A stretch of 64,000 bases of DNA. Origin: Microcystis aeruginosa FD4 (lineage in GTDB: Bacteria > Cyanobacteriota > Cyanobacteriia > Cyanobacteriales > Microcystaceae). The notes under the pieces were generated by a model that saw nothing but the letters and a program-made list of their open reading frames with translations, was not told where the DNA came from and made no database searches. The position numbers and the translations under genes were made by a program. The first letter of the stretch is position 1; each line of letters starts with the position of its first letter. Shown piece after piece: positions 25,717 through 36,406 of this stretch. The DNA is taken from assembly GCF_009792235.1 (NCBI RefSeq), contig NZ_CP046973.1, forward strand, positions 3,348,001 to 3,412,000. Reading direction: 5' to 3'.

Positions 25717-25743
25717 TTAGCACTCAAGCCCTAAGAGTGCTAA
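25717..25743 (+). promoter_or_regulatory. CIRCE element (HrcA operator)
   Basis: TTAGCACTC-N9-GAGTGCTAA is a perfect CIRCE inverted repeat 36 bases before the groL start. It is the known binding site of the heat-shock repressor HrcA. Confidence 0.95.
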
Positions 25744-25779
25744 ATTAACTATAAGGAGTCCTATCACAACAGCGATACT

Positions 25780-27462
<1,683 letters not shown>

Positions 27463-27512
27463 TTCCTGATGCCCTCTGGCCCTTGAAAATAATCTCATGC
27501 AATTGAGCCAAT

Positions 27513-27559
27513 CTGTCCCTTTTCTGGTTAACATCGGCATTAGGGACAGGTTTTTTTTC
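27513..27559 (+). terminator. intrinsic terminator of groL
   Basis: CTGTCCCT (27513-27520) pairs with AGGGACAG (27542-27549), followed by eight T within 27551-27558. It lies 51 bases after the groL stop. Confidence 0.8.
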
Positions 27560-27824
27560 CTCAACCACAGAGCAAGAATAATTTGAGTAGTTGCCATAAC
27601 CCCCCTATTTCTTTGAGTGCCATTTGGCTAGAGTCTTTATCCTGCCTACCTTTGAACCTCTTTGTCTCCCCTTGAGCTTCGCTGGTTTCTTTTCAGTGAT
27701 CACTGTTCACTGATCACTGAAAAGTCTCCCCATCTCCCCTAACCCCAGATAACTGCATCTAAGTTACCGCCCCGAAACTCTACAATAAAGGCAGCAGCAT
27801 CAATAAACAGTTAAAAAATCAACC
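27560..27824. repeat. repeat-bearing spacer with near-perfect hairpin
   Basis: No gene. At 27689-27723, CTTTTCAGTGATCAC and its complement flank a short loop (TGTTC), forming a long hairpin built from the same TGATCACTG-type words that make up the period-7 repeats elsewhere in the window. The rest of the spacer is C-rich text with no signal. Confidence 0.6.
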
Positions 27825-29190
27825 GTGACCAAGACCCCTTCCCTCGAGGAAACTCATTACAATCAGGCTAAAGCTAGTTTACAACAGGCTTTAACATGGT
27901 ATGCCAGTTTTCGCCGCCATTGGAATTATCCCCCCAATCCCCAACTTCAGGCCGCCGTTAAACAGGATTTGCAGTCCCTCAAATCGGCCTTAGATAAACT
28001 GGATGAAACGGTGATTCGGGTGGCGGCCTTCGGGTTAGTCAGTCGCGGTAAATCCTCGGTGGTAAACGCTTTAGTCGGTCAAAAAGTCCTGGCAACCGGA
28101 CCCCTGCACGGGGTGACACGCTGGCCGCGATCGGTGCGTTGGACAGCAGCCACGGGTAAAATTCAGATAGAATTAATCGATACCCCCGGATTGGATGAGA
28201 TTGAAGGGGAAGCACGGGCGAATATGGCCCGGGAAGTCTCTAAAAGTGCCGATTTGATTTTATTTATCGTAGCGGGGGATATTACCCGGACCGAATACGA
28301 GGCCTTGGCAGAATTGCGCCGGGCAAAAAAACCGCTCATTTTGGTGTTTAATAAGATTGACCTCTATCCGGAAGCCGATCGCCGCCAGATTTTTCAGCAG
28401 TTACAGAGATTAGGAACCAATCGGGCTGAAAAAACGTTAGAAGATTTGTTAACTACCGATGAGATAGTTATGGTAGCCGCCGAACCGCAACCGATTCCCG
28501 TCCGGGTGGAATACCCCGATGGGCGCGTGGTGAGTGAGTGGGAAACCCCTCCCCCCCAAATTGAGGAGCTGCAAGATAAACTCTTAACGATTTTAAATCG
28601 GGAAGGGCGATCGCTGCTGGCCTTAAATGCTTTAGTGCAAGGGCAAGAAGCGGAGGAAAATATCGCTAGAAAAAACCCTGGAACTCCTGGACAGTCAAGC
28701 AGAGGAAATTATCTGGCAATACGCGAAATATAAGGCTTTAGCGATTGCGGCTAATCCGATCGCTATTTTAGACCTACTGGGGGCTTCAATCGTCGATTTG
28801 ACTCTAGTTCGGGCTTTAGCTCGTTTGTACGGCTTGCCGATTACCAGTCACCAAGCCGGTCAACTCTGGCGGACTCTACTTTTTAGTAGTGCGGGGTTGC
28901 TGGTGGGGGAAATCCTCGGCAGTGTGATTATCGGTCTGGGCAAAACGGCAGCGGCAGCAGCGAGTATTTTTGAAAATCCCACCTCTTTAACCCTCTACGG
29001 TAGTACCGCTCTCCTACAGGGAGCAATTGCCGCTTATGGAACCTATATCATCGGGAAAGCCGCCAAAATCTATCTAGAACGCGGTTGTAGTTGGGGGGCA
29101 TCCGGACCGAGTACAGTGATTAATCAAATTCTTGCTCAAGTTCATCCGCAAACTATCTTATATCGTTTACGTCTAGAACTAGAACAGTGA
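27825..29190 (+). pseudogene. GTPase with DUF697-like membrane tail, split by a +1 frameshift
   Basis: The GTG at 27825 opens a GTPase domain: AAFGLVSRGKSSVVNAL (P-loop), LIDTPGLDE (G3), LVFNKIDL (G4). The frame ends at 28733 in nonsense residues after a run of six A at 28670-28675. Removing one A gives a seamless continuation (ARKTLELLDSQAEEIIWQY, then NPIAILDLLGASIVDLTLV) through a membrane-associated DUF697-like region (LLFSSAGLLVGEILGSVIIG) to 29190, 454 residues in total. Except for that single base the gene looks intact, so sequence error is as likely as mutation. Confidence 0.85.
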
Positions 29191-29489
29191 TTTTCAAGGA
29201 AAAAGTAAAAAGGAAAAAAGGCAACAGTTATCAATTAAATATGGTTCTTCGTTACTTGGCATGGTTCGATCGACTAAATTCTTATCTGGCAAGAGACTTA
29301 ATTGATTAGTTCGTTCTAGCGCAAAAACAATTGACAAAAATCGCAGCAATGTCTTTTTCTATAAGGGTTTCATCCCTTATAACCCCATCCATCGCCTAAC
29401 ACGAACCACTGACTCCTGATGACCGACTCCTAATTTGAGAAACTTAATTTTTGACAACGACAACTAGCTAGAAATATTGAGAGAAAATC
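29191..29489. other. spacer before the ftsL-like gene
   Basis: No gene. A compact hairpin ATAAGGG-TTTCAT-CCCTTAT lies at 29361-29380. The words ACTGACTCCTGATGACCGACTCC near 29410 belong to the period-7 repeat style. A TTGACA at 29331 could be a -35 box, but no matching -10 could be fixed. Confidence 0.4.
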
Positions 29490-30047
29490 ATGTCTGCTGC
29501 CCATAAGTCCTATATTCCCGTTCCCGTTCCTGGCCAGAAAAGCCAAGCGACTCAACGTCGTCCCCAGTCGCGGATAACTTCCCCCAACCCCACTACTAAA
29601 CCAGTTACTCAATCCCCCCCGACTCCCACCGTCAAACCAGCGACTAAATCGGTGGCGAGAGTTCCCGTGGCCCCGACACAAAAACAAGTGGCCTCGCGTC
29701 AATTACGTTCCCTTTGCCTCCTAGAAAGAATAGTGGCCGTGATTACTTTTTGTCTGTTGGGTTCGACTCTGGGAATATATGCTTGGACGGTATATATTCC
29801 CAAGGTTTGGGACAAAGAATTTGCTAAACTGGAAACACTGCAACGTCACGAGCGCCATCTTTTGGCCACCAATGAAACCCTTAAACATCAACTAGCTCAA
29901 CAAGCAGAAAAACCCGAAACCGGATTAACTCATCCCCAACCCTTCCAAACTATCTTTTTACAGCGTAAATCTGCTCCTAACCTGAAACCGGCCCCCGCTT
30001 CTCAACCCCAATCTACCGTCAATTCTCGACCAAGAAGTGCCTATTAA
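29490..30047 (+). CDS. FtsL-like cell-division protein
   Basis: The 185-residue protein has a ~70-residue proline-rich cytoplasmic part, one membrane helix (IVAVITFCLLGSTLGIYAWTVYI, ~89-112), a short coiled coil (KLETLQRHERHLLATNETLKHQL) and a proline-rich tail. That bitopic layout plus the position directly before ftsI is typical of the cyanobacterial FtsL-type divisome subunit. FtsL sequences diverge strongly, so the call rests mainly on topology and synteny. Confidence 0.7.
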   Translation: MSAAHKSYIPVPVPGQKSQATQRRPQSRITSPNPTTKPVTQSPPTPTVKPATKSVARVPVAPTQKQVASRQLRSLCLLERIVAVITFCLLGSTLGIYAWTVYIPKVWDKEFAKLETLQRHERHLLATNETLKHQLAQQAEKPETGLTHPQPFQTIFLQRKSAPNLKPAPASQPQSTVNSRPRSAY

Positions 30048-30137
30048 TAGTTATCAGTTAGCAGTGGGTAAGTTAACAGTTATCAGATGTGAGTTTTTAA
30101 CTGTGCAGTATTAAATAGAAGTTTCCTACTGTCTTTT

Positions 30138-30227
30138 TACTGATTACTGTTTACTGATTACTGTTTACTGATTACTGTTCACTGCTTACTGCTTACTGCT
30201 TACTGCTTACTGCTCACTGATAACTGA
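30138..30227. repeat. period-7 tandem repeat (TGATTAC/TGTTTAC/TGCTTAC)
   Basis: Around a dozen tandem heptamers of the form TG-N-N-TAC, with TGATTAC giving way to TGCTTAC and then TGATAAC, fill the space between the ftsL-like gene and ftsI. The array ends 13 bases before the ftsI ATG. Confidence 0.85.
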
Positions 30228-30239
30228 AATATACTTCTC

Positions 30240-32093
30240 ATGACTGACACAAAAAGACCCAGATTTAGAGGTAAAGAAACTCGATCGCCCTCTGGGAGAA
30301 TCCGGGACAGAAAGTCCTATTTAAACGACAAAAAACGGCAACAACAGTTAAAAAAATTGCCTTTAAGTAACGGGCGATTGATGGCGGTGTGGTTGATTTT
30401 AGTGATGGGTATTTTGGGTTTAGCTTGGCGTTTGTACCAACTACAAATAGTACAAGCACAGGAATTACAAAAAAGAGCCAGACAACAGCAAACTACAAGT
30501 ATTAGACCCTATATTCCCCGGCGGGCGATCGTCGATAGTAATGGCAATGTTTTGGCGACCGATCGCTTGATTTATACTCTTTATGTACACCCAAAACTGT
30601 TTGCTATTCCGGCCGCAGAAGTGGCTGATAAATTAGCGCCTTTATTAAATATTCCTACTAATCAACTGATGCAAAGATTTAAAGAAAAAGAAACAGGAAT
30701 TCGTTTAGCCAATCAATTAACCGAATCCGTGGCTAGGGGCTTAAAACAATTATCTCTTGACGGTGTAGAATTAGAGGAAAAATACGCTCGTTATTATCCC
30801 CAAGACGATGTAGCAGCCGACGTGATTGGCTATGTAGACAAAGAACATCGTGGCCAAGCAGGATTAGAGAGAGGTTCCAGTCAGTTATTAGAAAGATCTC
30901 CTTTTTCTGTCAATACAAGACGCATGGGAGACGGGCGAATTTTACCAGCTTTTGTTCCCGATGGTATCTTTCAATTTGATGAATTACAGTTAGAAGTAAC
31001 CCTCGATTTAAAACTACAAAGAGCCGCCCGGACAGCCCTGCGGGAACAGCTAAAGAAATTTAATGCTAAACGGGGAGCCGTCATCGTTATGGACTCCCTT
31101 GATGGTTCTCTTTTAGCCCTAGTTTGTGAGCCAACTTTTAACCCCAATGAATACTATAAAGCCAATGTGGCTCTATTTAAAAATTGGACCGTAGCCGATC
31201 AGTACGAACCGGGGTCAACTTTTAAACCAATTATTATCGCCTTGGCCATGGAAGCAGGGGCAATTCAATCTAGTACAGTAGTCAATGATCCGGGGGCAAT
31301 TACTGTCGGTCCCTGGACGATTAAAAATGCCTCTAAACAGGGTTATGGGGCGCTAGATATGGCCCGAGTCCTGCAAACCTCTAGTAACGTGGCCATGGTG
31401 CAAATTGCCCAAAAAATGGGGCGAGTTGATTTCTATAAAAGTTTATTAGGATTGGAAATAAATCAAAGGGTTGGCGTAGATTTACCCGGAGAAGTGGCAG
31501 GATATCTCAAACCCGAACCAGAATTTCTCGATAATGCCATTGAATCGGCCACCGCTTCCTTTGGTCAAGGTTTATCCCTAACGCCTTTAAAATTAGTACA
31601 ATTGCACGGTGCGCTGGCCAATGGTGGCACCCTGGTAACTCCCCATCTGATCAAAGGATTAGCCGACGACCGCGGCCGTTTGCACTGGCAGCCCGATTAT
31701 CCCAGCAAAAAAGTCTTTTCTCCCACCGTAGCCCGGCAAGTGGTGGAAATGATGGAAACCGTCGTCAGCAAGGGGACGGGGGTAGCAGCCCAAATCCCCG
31801 GTTATCGCATCGGAGGTAAAACGGGAACCGCACAAAAAGCTAGTCCGACGGGGGGTTATCTACCTAACGCTAAAATTACCAGTTTTGTGGCGATTTTACC
31901 GATCGAATCGCCCCGTTATGTGGTTTTGGTGGTGGTGGATGAACCCAAGGGTGCCAATACTTTTGGCTCCACTGTTGCCGCTCCTGTGGCAAAAACGGTG
32001 ATGAATACGCTCATTTCCCTCAAAGGTATCCCCCCCACTTCCAAGGTCGCTCCGGCGGCTTCTCAGACCGATAAACCCCCGCGGCACGATTAA
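30240..32093 (+). CDS. ftsI: septal peptidoglycan transpeptidase FtsI (PBP class B)
   Basis: Membrane anchor LMAVWLILVMGILGLAWRL at ~50-68, an N-terminal dimerisation-type domain (RRAIVDSNGNVLATD), then the transpeptidase domain with the three active-site motifs: S326-TFK-329, S381-SN-383 and K527-TG-529. It cross-links peptidoglycan at the septum. The 617-residue length is normal for cyanobacterial class B PBPs. The gene follows the ftsL-like gene, with an intervening period-7 repeat array that separates it from any ribosome site longer than the last 13 bases. Confidence 0.95.
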   Translation: MTDTKRPRFRGKETRSPSGRIRDRKSYLNDKKRQQQLKKLPLSNGRLMAVWLILVMGILGLAWRLYQLQIVQAQELQKRARQQQTTSIRPYIPRRAIVDSNGNVLATDRLIYTLYVHPKLFAIPAAEVADKLAPLLNIPTNQLMQRFKEKETGIRLANQLTESVARGLKQLSLDGVELEEKYARYYPQDDVAADVIGYVDKEHRGQAGLERGSSQLLERSPFSVNTRRMGDGRILPAFVPDGIFQFDELQLEVTLDLKLQRAARTALREQLKKFNAKRGAVIVMDSLDGSLLALVCEPTFNPNEYYKANVALFKNWTVADQYEPGSTFKPIIIALAMEAGAIQSSTVVNDPGAITVGPWTIKNASKQGYGALDMARVLQTSSNVAMVQIAQKMGRVDFYKSLLGLEINQRVGVDLPGEVAGYLKPEPEFLDNAIESATASFGQGLSLTPLKLVQLHGALANGGTLVTPHLIKGLADDRGRLHWQPDYPSKKVFSPTVARQVVEMMETVVSKGTGVAAQIPGYRIGGKTGTAQKASPTGGYLPNAKITSFVAILPIESPRYVVLVVVDEPKGANTFGSTVAAPVAKTVMNTLISLKGIPPTSKVAPAASQTDKPPRHD

Positions 32094-32179
32094 TTTAAGT
32101 CTTTTTGCAAGAGGTTTTATCTAACAAAGCACAGAGAAATATTATCGGGCTTTCATTCCCATGTCGATCCATACTTCTC

Positions 32180-32824
32180 TCAAATCTCATATAACTCCTG
32201 TAACCATCTCAAAAAAATTGCTGATTGGGGATGGGATTGATTAAGTATTCTTTGTTTGACTGCATCGTGCAGTTGTTTCCCCGGCGGATCTTGCCAAGCT
32301 AAATAGGTATGAATATTAGCCTTATCTAGATGATAATCCCTATAGGTTGCCCCTTGTTGTTTTGCCTCTATCACCTTGTTTTGTGTATATTGCCAAAGAT
32401 TATTATCGGGAACTAAATAGGCTAAAAAAGTCTCTAACATCCCTCTCGATTGATTATCGGGCATCATCCACACACCGAATTTTATACCCGATTCTAGAGT
32501 TATAATTAATCCCGCTGCTGGTAAATTTTGAGGTAAGTTAGGGATATTTGGTAAACAGGCATTATATAAACTTTGCCAACGATTATCAGGTTCTTCGTCT
32601 GCATCTATGATAATTCCTAAATGAGTTAGTCCACTATCATTGATTTCGTTGTAAATATTATCCCGATCGAGTAAATTATCAATACCATCAGCTGGTTTAA
32701 TATAGATAATAGCTGTGTCTTTTTTCTCTCCCCAAGAGATGCCATGAGCTTCTGCTAATTCGGGAATAACTCTCATTTCTTCTCTTCCCTCTACCAAGAG
32801 TTTTTTAGGATGTATTTTGGTCAT
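32180..32824 (-). CDS. DUF3226 (TOPRIM-like) protein, partner of the upstream ATPase
   Basis: The 214-residue product begins KLLVEGREE (E12 as probable TOPRIM glutamate) and has IIIDADEEPD with D74 and D76 as the DxD pair, as expected of DUF3226, a TOPRIM-fold group. It starts two bases after the stop of the ATPase gene. Paired AAA15-type ATPase plus TOPRIM-like protein is the architecture of OLD and PARIS phage-defence systems. The defence role is inferred from that pairing. Confidence 0.75.
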   Translation of the reverse strand: MTKIHPKKLLVEGREEMRVIPELAEAHGISWGEKKDTAIIYIKPADGIDNLLDRDNIYNEINDSGLTHLGIIIDADEEPDNRWQSLYNACLPNIPNLPQNLPAAGLIITLESGIKFGVWMMPDNQSRGMLETFLAYLVPDNNLWQYTQNKVIEAKQQGATYRDYHLDKANIHTYLAWQDPPGKQLHDAVKQRILNQSHPQSAIFLRWLQELYEI

Positions 32825-32826
32825 TT

Positions 32827-33984
32827 TTAGCGAACCTCAATATCTCTTTCAGAAGCGAGGTAAATTTGTCTAGTATTGAAGGAAACTGCTTTTTCCTTGT
32901 CCTTATCTATCCTTTGAATAGTAATCTCATTATCAGCAATTTTTTCTTCGATAATTAATTCGGCTAAACTTTGCCAACAATCGCGGCTGTGAGTGGTGGC
33001 GAATACCTGAATATTGAGTCTTTTGGCGGTTTCCCAGACTACTTTCCACATATCAGTCATGACAGTAAAATGCAATCCGCTATCAATTTCATCAACTAAT
33101 AAAATTCCATTTTCAATGTTAACCATCGCTAAAACTAATCCTAACATTCGCCAAAATCCATCGCCTAAACTGCCAATAGGTATAGGTTGATCATGATTTT
33201 TAATTTTGATTAAAAACCCACCTCTAACACCTAGATTATTTGAAGTTAAATACTTGCCAGAACCAACACTGGCTATCCTTTCAATTTTTGGCTCAATAAT
33301 TTTCAAAGATTCAATAATTAAATCTTCTAAAGGAGAGAGAACAATGTTATCAAAAAGTGCTGCCATATCAGAACTTGTTAGAGAAAATGGTGTTAAGAAC
33401 TTCAATTCAATTTTATTATCAATACCTATTTTATGGGAAATTCTGCTTAAACTAGCTATTCTTCTTATAGAATCTCTGGCAAGAGTACCGTTGGCAAGAA
33501 GTTCCATTTCAATAGGTTTTTGTGAGCCAATCCATCCAATACTTAAAAGAAGTTTACCCCATTCCTCATTGTCGAAATTGTGATCATTATTTTGATTTAG
33601 ATCATCATTTTTGTCTGAAAATAAAGATAGTTGTATAGGAATGCTTTCAACAGAAATGGTAACACTTGCTAGATAGGATTTGCCATATCCACTGATGATA
33701 ATTTTTTTACTTGGGATGATTTCATGCCCATGAAATAAATGACAAATTTCAAAAACTTTAGTGCGACTAGGTAGATTACTTTCTGACCAACCAAACTCAC
33801 CTCTATAGCTAATAGTTTCAAGAAATATATCTATATTATTCTGAGCATACAAAAACTGAATCGCTTCTAAAATAGAAGTTTTACCGCTATTATTTTTACC
33901 TACTAAGAGATTAATTCGACCAAGATTGGCCATCTCAAAATTCTGAAAACCGCGAAAGCCTTCAATTTTTAAGCATTGTAACAT
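32827..33984 (-). CDS. OLD/PARIS-like AAA ATPase
   Basis: An RecF/OLD-type N-terminus (LQCLKIEGFRGFQNFEMANLGRINLLVGKNNSGKTSIL) carries Walker A GKNNSGKT at 29-36. Later come GDGFWRMLGL (signature-like), ILLVDEIDSGLHF with DEID near 298-301 (Walker B) and FATTHSRDC (switch histidine). The region between holds the usual helical insertion. It forms a two-gene unit with the DUF3226 gene downstream, two bases apart. In PARIS and OLD systems the ATPase senses a phage trigger and releases or licenses the nuclease partner. Confidence 0.85.
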   Translation of the reverse strand: MLQCLKIEGFRGFQNFEMANLGRINLLVGKNNSGKTSILEAIQFLYAQNNIDIFLETISYRGEFGWSESNLPSRTKVFEICHLFHGHEIIPSKKIIISGYGKSYLASVTISVESIPIQLSLFSDKNDDLNQNNDHNFDNEEWGKLLLSIGWIGSQKPIEMELLANGTLARDSIRRIASLSRISHKIGIDNKIELKFLTPFSLTSSDMAALFDNIVLSPLEDLIIESLKIIEPKIERIASVGSGKYLTSNNLGVRGGFLIKIKNHDQPIPIGSLGDGFWRMLGLVLAMVNIENGILLVDEIDSGLHFTVMTDMWKVVWETAKRLNIQVFATTHSRDCWQSLAELIIEEKIADNEITIQRIDKDKEKAVSFNTRQIYLASERDIEVR

Positions 33985-34047
33985 GAGTGATTACCCCAGA
34001 TTTTAGTTATTAAATCTAGTTTATCTCAACCCCAGAAAACACCTCAA

Positions 34048-34500
34048 TTAACGACAGAGCAGCACCATGGCGATACCGATACCTAAACTTAAACCGACCA
34101 GCACTTGAAAAGGAGTATGACCAATTAATTCCTTTAAACGTTCCTCGTTAAATTCCTTGCCTCCCTGGAACATTTCATCGATAATTTGATTGAGAATCCG
34201 GGCCTGTTTTCCCGCTGCCTGACGCACTCCGGCCGCATCATACATAACAATAACCGCAAAAAGCGCAGCGATGGCAAATTCGGCACTAGACCAACCCATC
34301 TGTAATCCTACCCCAGTAGCCAAGGCCCCCACCAGCGCCGAGTGAGCGCTAGGCATTCCCCCCGACGAGACTAGATAGCGCAGACTCACCTTACCATCGC
34401 GGATTAACTCAATCAGCGCTTTTAGTCCCTGGGCAGTGAAACAAGCTAAAAGAGAGATTAGCAGTATTTGATTGTGTAACACCTGCTGGAAGTCCTGCAT
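34048..34500 (-). CDS. divergent PAP2-family membrane protein (DUF212)
   Basis: The 150-residue membrane protein has the DUF212 signature SGGMPSAHSALVGALATGVGL and AVIVMYDAAGVRQAAGKQA, followed by FQVLVGLSLGIGIAMVLL. This family resembles PAP2 phosphatases in the membrane; the exact substrate is unknown. It is encoded 17 bases downstream of crtE on the same strand, a conserved cyanobacterial arrangement that suggests a link to isoprenoid lipids. Confidence 0.85.
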   Translation of the reverse strand: MQDFQQVLHNQILLISLLACFTAQGLKALIELIRDGKVSLRYLVSSGGMPSAHSALVGALATGVGLQMGWSSAEFAIAALFAVIVMYDAAGVRQAAGKQARILNQIIDEMFQGGKEFNEERLKELIGHTPFQVLVGLSLGIGIAMVLLCR

Positions 34501-34517
34501 AATCTCACTCGTTTAAT

Positions 34518-35447
34518 TTAATTTTTACGATTAACAATATACTCGGCGATGGCCCGTAAAGGTTCAGCGGCCTCATCGTAGCTACTCAATTCACCGATGG
34601 CACTATCTATTAACTGTTGAGCTTGCTGGCGGGACCCTTCTATCCCCCAGAGACTAGGATAGGTAGCTTTTTGTGCCTGTAGATCCTTGCCGGCGGTTTT
34701 GCCTAATTCCTCCTTTGTCGCCGTGATATCGAGAACATCATCGATAATTTGGAAAGCCAAGCCAATATTTTGGGCATAACGGGCTAATTTAGCTATATCT
34801 TCCCCTTTTGCCCCCGCTAAAACTGCCCCCGACACCACAGAAGTCTCCAACAGGGCCCCGGTTTTCTGAGTATGGATAAAACCGAGAGTTTCTGCCGAAA
34901 TATCGGGTTTTCCTTCAGATTCCAAGTCTAAAACCTGACCTCCCACCAAACCCGCTGCCCCGACCGTGCGACCTAAACTAGCAATTACCTCTAAAATCTG
35001 TACGGGGGGAACATTACGAGTCTGGGTAGCCACATACTCGAAAGCGTAGGCCAGGAGACCATCCCCAGCTAAAATAGCGATATCTTCGCCAAAAACCTTA
35101 TGATTGGTTAATTTCCCGCGTCGGTAATCATCGTTGTCCATGGCGGGTAAATCGTCATGAATTAATGACATCGTGTGAATCATTTCTAGGGCGCAAGCGG
35201 TGGGTAAAGCCATCTCCAGGGAACCCCCCATCAATTCACAGGTAGCCAGACATAAAATTGGTCGCAGACGTTTGCCGCCAGCGAGGAGAGAATAGCGCAT
35301 CGCCTCGTAGATTTTGGCGGGATTGCCGATAACTAAAGAGCTATCCAAAGCTGACTCGACAATTAACCGCTTTTCCTCCAGATAGGAAGCCAGAGAAAAG
35401 CTCTCGTTTTTCCTCACTTCTACTCCTCGTTCGCCCCTAGTAACCAT
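34518..35447 (-). CDS. crtE: geranylgeranyl diphosphate synthase
   Basis: Both aspartate-rich motifs of trans-isoprenyl synthases are present: DDLPAMDND (first) and DDVLD (second), with GGKRLRPIL upstream. It builds C20 diphosphate for carotenoids, phytol and other isoprenoids. The start at 35447 (MVTRGERG) fits the usual ~300-residue length better than an ATG 90 bases further out. A GTG at 35417 behind GAGGAG is an alternative that would shorten it by ten residues. The DUF212 gene follows closely. Confidence 0.9.
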   Translation of the reverse strand: MVTRGERGVEVRKNESFSLASYLEEKRLIVESALDSSLVIGNPAKIYEAMRYSLLAGGKRLRPILCLATCELMGGSLEMALPTACALEMIHTMSLIHDDLPAMDNDDYRRGKLTNHKVFGEDIAILAGDGLLAYAFEYVATQTRNVPPVQILEVIASLGRTVGAAGLVGGQVLDLESEGKPDISAETLGFIHTQKTGALLETSVVSGAVLAGAKGEDIAKLARYAQNIGLAFQIIDDVLDITATKEELGKTAGKDLQAQKATYPSLWGIEGSRQQAQQLIDSAIGELSSYDEAAEPLRAIAEYIVNRKN

Positions 35448-35549
35448 GTCTTTTTGTCTTGAACCGACTGCTTTTAAAACTATATCAGGAAACTCCACCT
35501 CGATCGGAATTAAACTGACTGCTCCCTTGTACACCAATCTGTTGACTAT

Positions 35550-36001
35550 AGACCTCTTGTAAAAATCGAAAATCTTCCCTTAGGACAGGAGACTCCGAGA
35601 CAGGAGGAGAAAAAAGACAACAGACGACTACAATATCCGTACAAACTCTGATTATGTCAAATTTATCCAGTATTTTAGATATTCTCACCTGATAGCAGCT
35701 CAAGAGATTAATTACGCCTTCAGACTACATCGCAGCGCCGCAGTTGAGATTCTGAACATTTGTACTAAAATTTCCCAGACGGAGAGGGACTAATTTTCTT
35801 TTCTGATGCCTATTTTCTCTTTTAACCTAAACCTCTTGCATAATTAATTTTTCAGGGTTCAAAAACGGCAAAAATAAGGATTAAATTGCATAAAATCTGT
35901 AAATAGACCATTTAATTGATTATTATTCATTCTTAATTCTCCTGACTACTGACTACTGACTCCTAACCCTAACAACAATTTTTGATTTTTACAAGAGGTC
36001 T
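35550..36001. mobile_element. candidate miniature element with ~23-bp inverted ends
   Basis: AGACCTCTTGTAAAAATCGAAAA at 35550-35572 is matched in inverted form at 35979-36001 with one mismatch. The 452-bp interior has no gene. It contains a related AAACCTCTTGCATAATTAA word near 35829 and period-7 text (GACTACTGACTACTGACTCC) near 35944. No clear target duplication was found, so the ends may not be exact. Confidence 0.55.
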
Positions 36002-36189
36002 CCTGAAAAAATACATCCCTCAGCCTAGTCCAGGAATTGGCGAAAAACGGGCGATATAATTGAATTTCGCCGCAGTTATCCTGGGAGACGCTAAAGTTTT
36101 GATGATTCGGTCAAACTTCCTTTTTCTTAGCTTGCGGTTGAGAAATTTCTCGATTAGCCCATAATTAGGATTATCCTAGGAATATATTG

Positions 36190-36397
36190 GGGTGCATCTC
36201 AATTTTGGAGAAATATCTAGATGACATTTTGGGCGTTGGGTGCTTGGGCTTTTGGGCGCACGCGGTGCGCCCCTACCATTGGCACAATAATATTATTATT
36301 GTAGGGGCGAATTGCATTCGCCCTCTTTGAATAACTTCTGCTGCTCACCATAAGTGAGAGAGTGAGAGAAAGTAACAAACAAATATGAGATGCACCC
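36190..36397. mobile_element. second copy of the GGGTGCATCTCA element, inserted at a kinase gene start
   Basis: The ends GGGTGCATCTCA (36190-36201) and TGAGATGCACCC (36386-36397) are inverted. The interior is the reverse complement of the 10419-10680 element but with one 88-bp-type unit rather than two. Flanking ATATATTG (36182-36189) and ATGTATTG (36398-36405) agree at 7 of 8 positions, a likely aged target duplication. The right end abuts the first possible ATG of the kinase gene. Confidence 0.8.
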
Positions 36398-36406
36398 ATG
36401 TATTGT

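Noticed and set aside
30138..30227. Possible CRISPR array
   Set aside because: Heptamers follow each other without spacers; it is a simple tandem repeat.
35485..35703. 72-residue minus-strand frame upstream of crtE
   Set aside because: No ribosome site or family signal; it overlaps the crtE leader and the end of a candidate miniature element.
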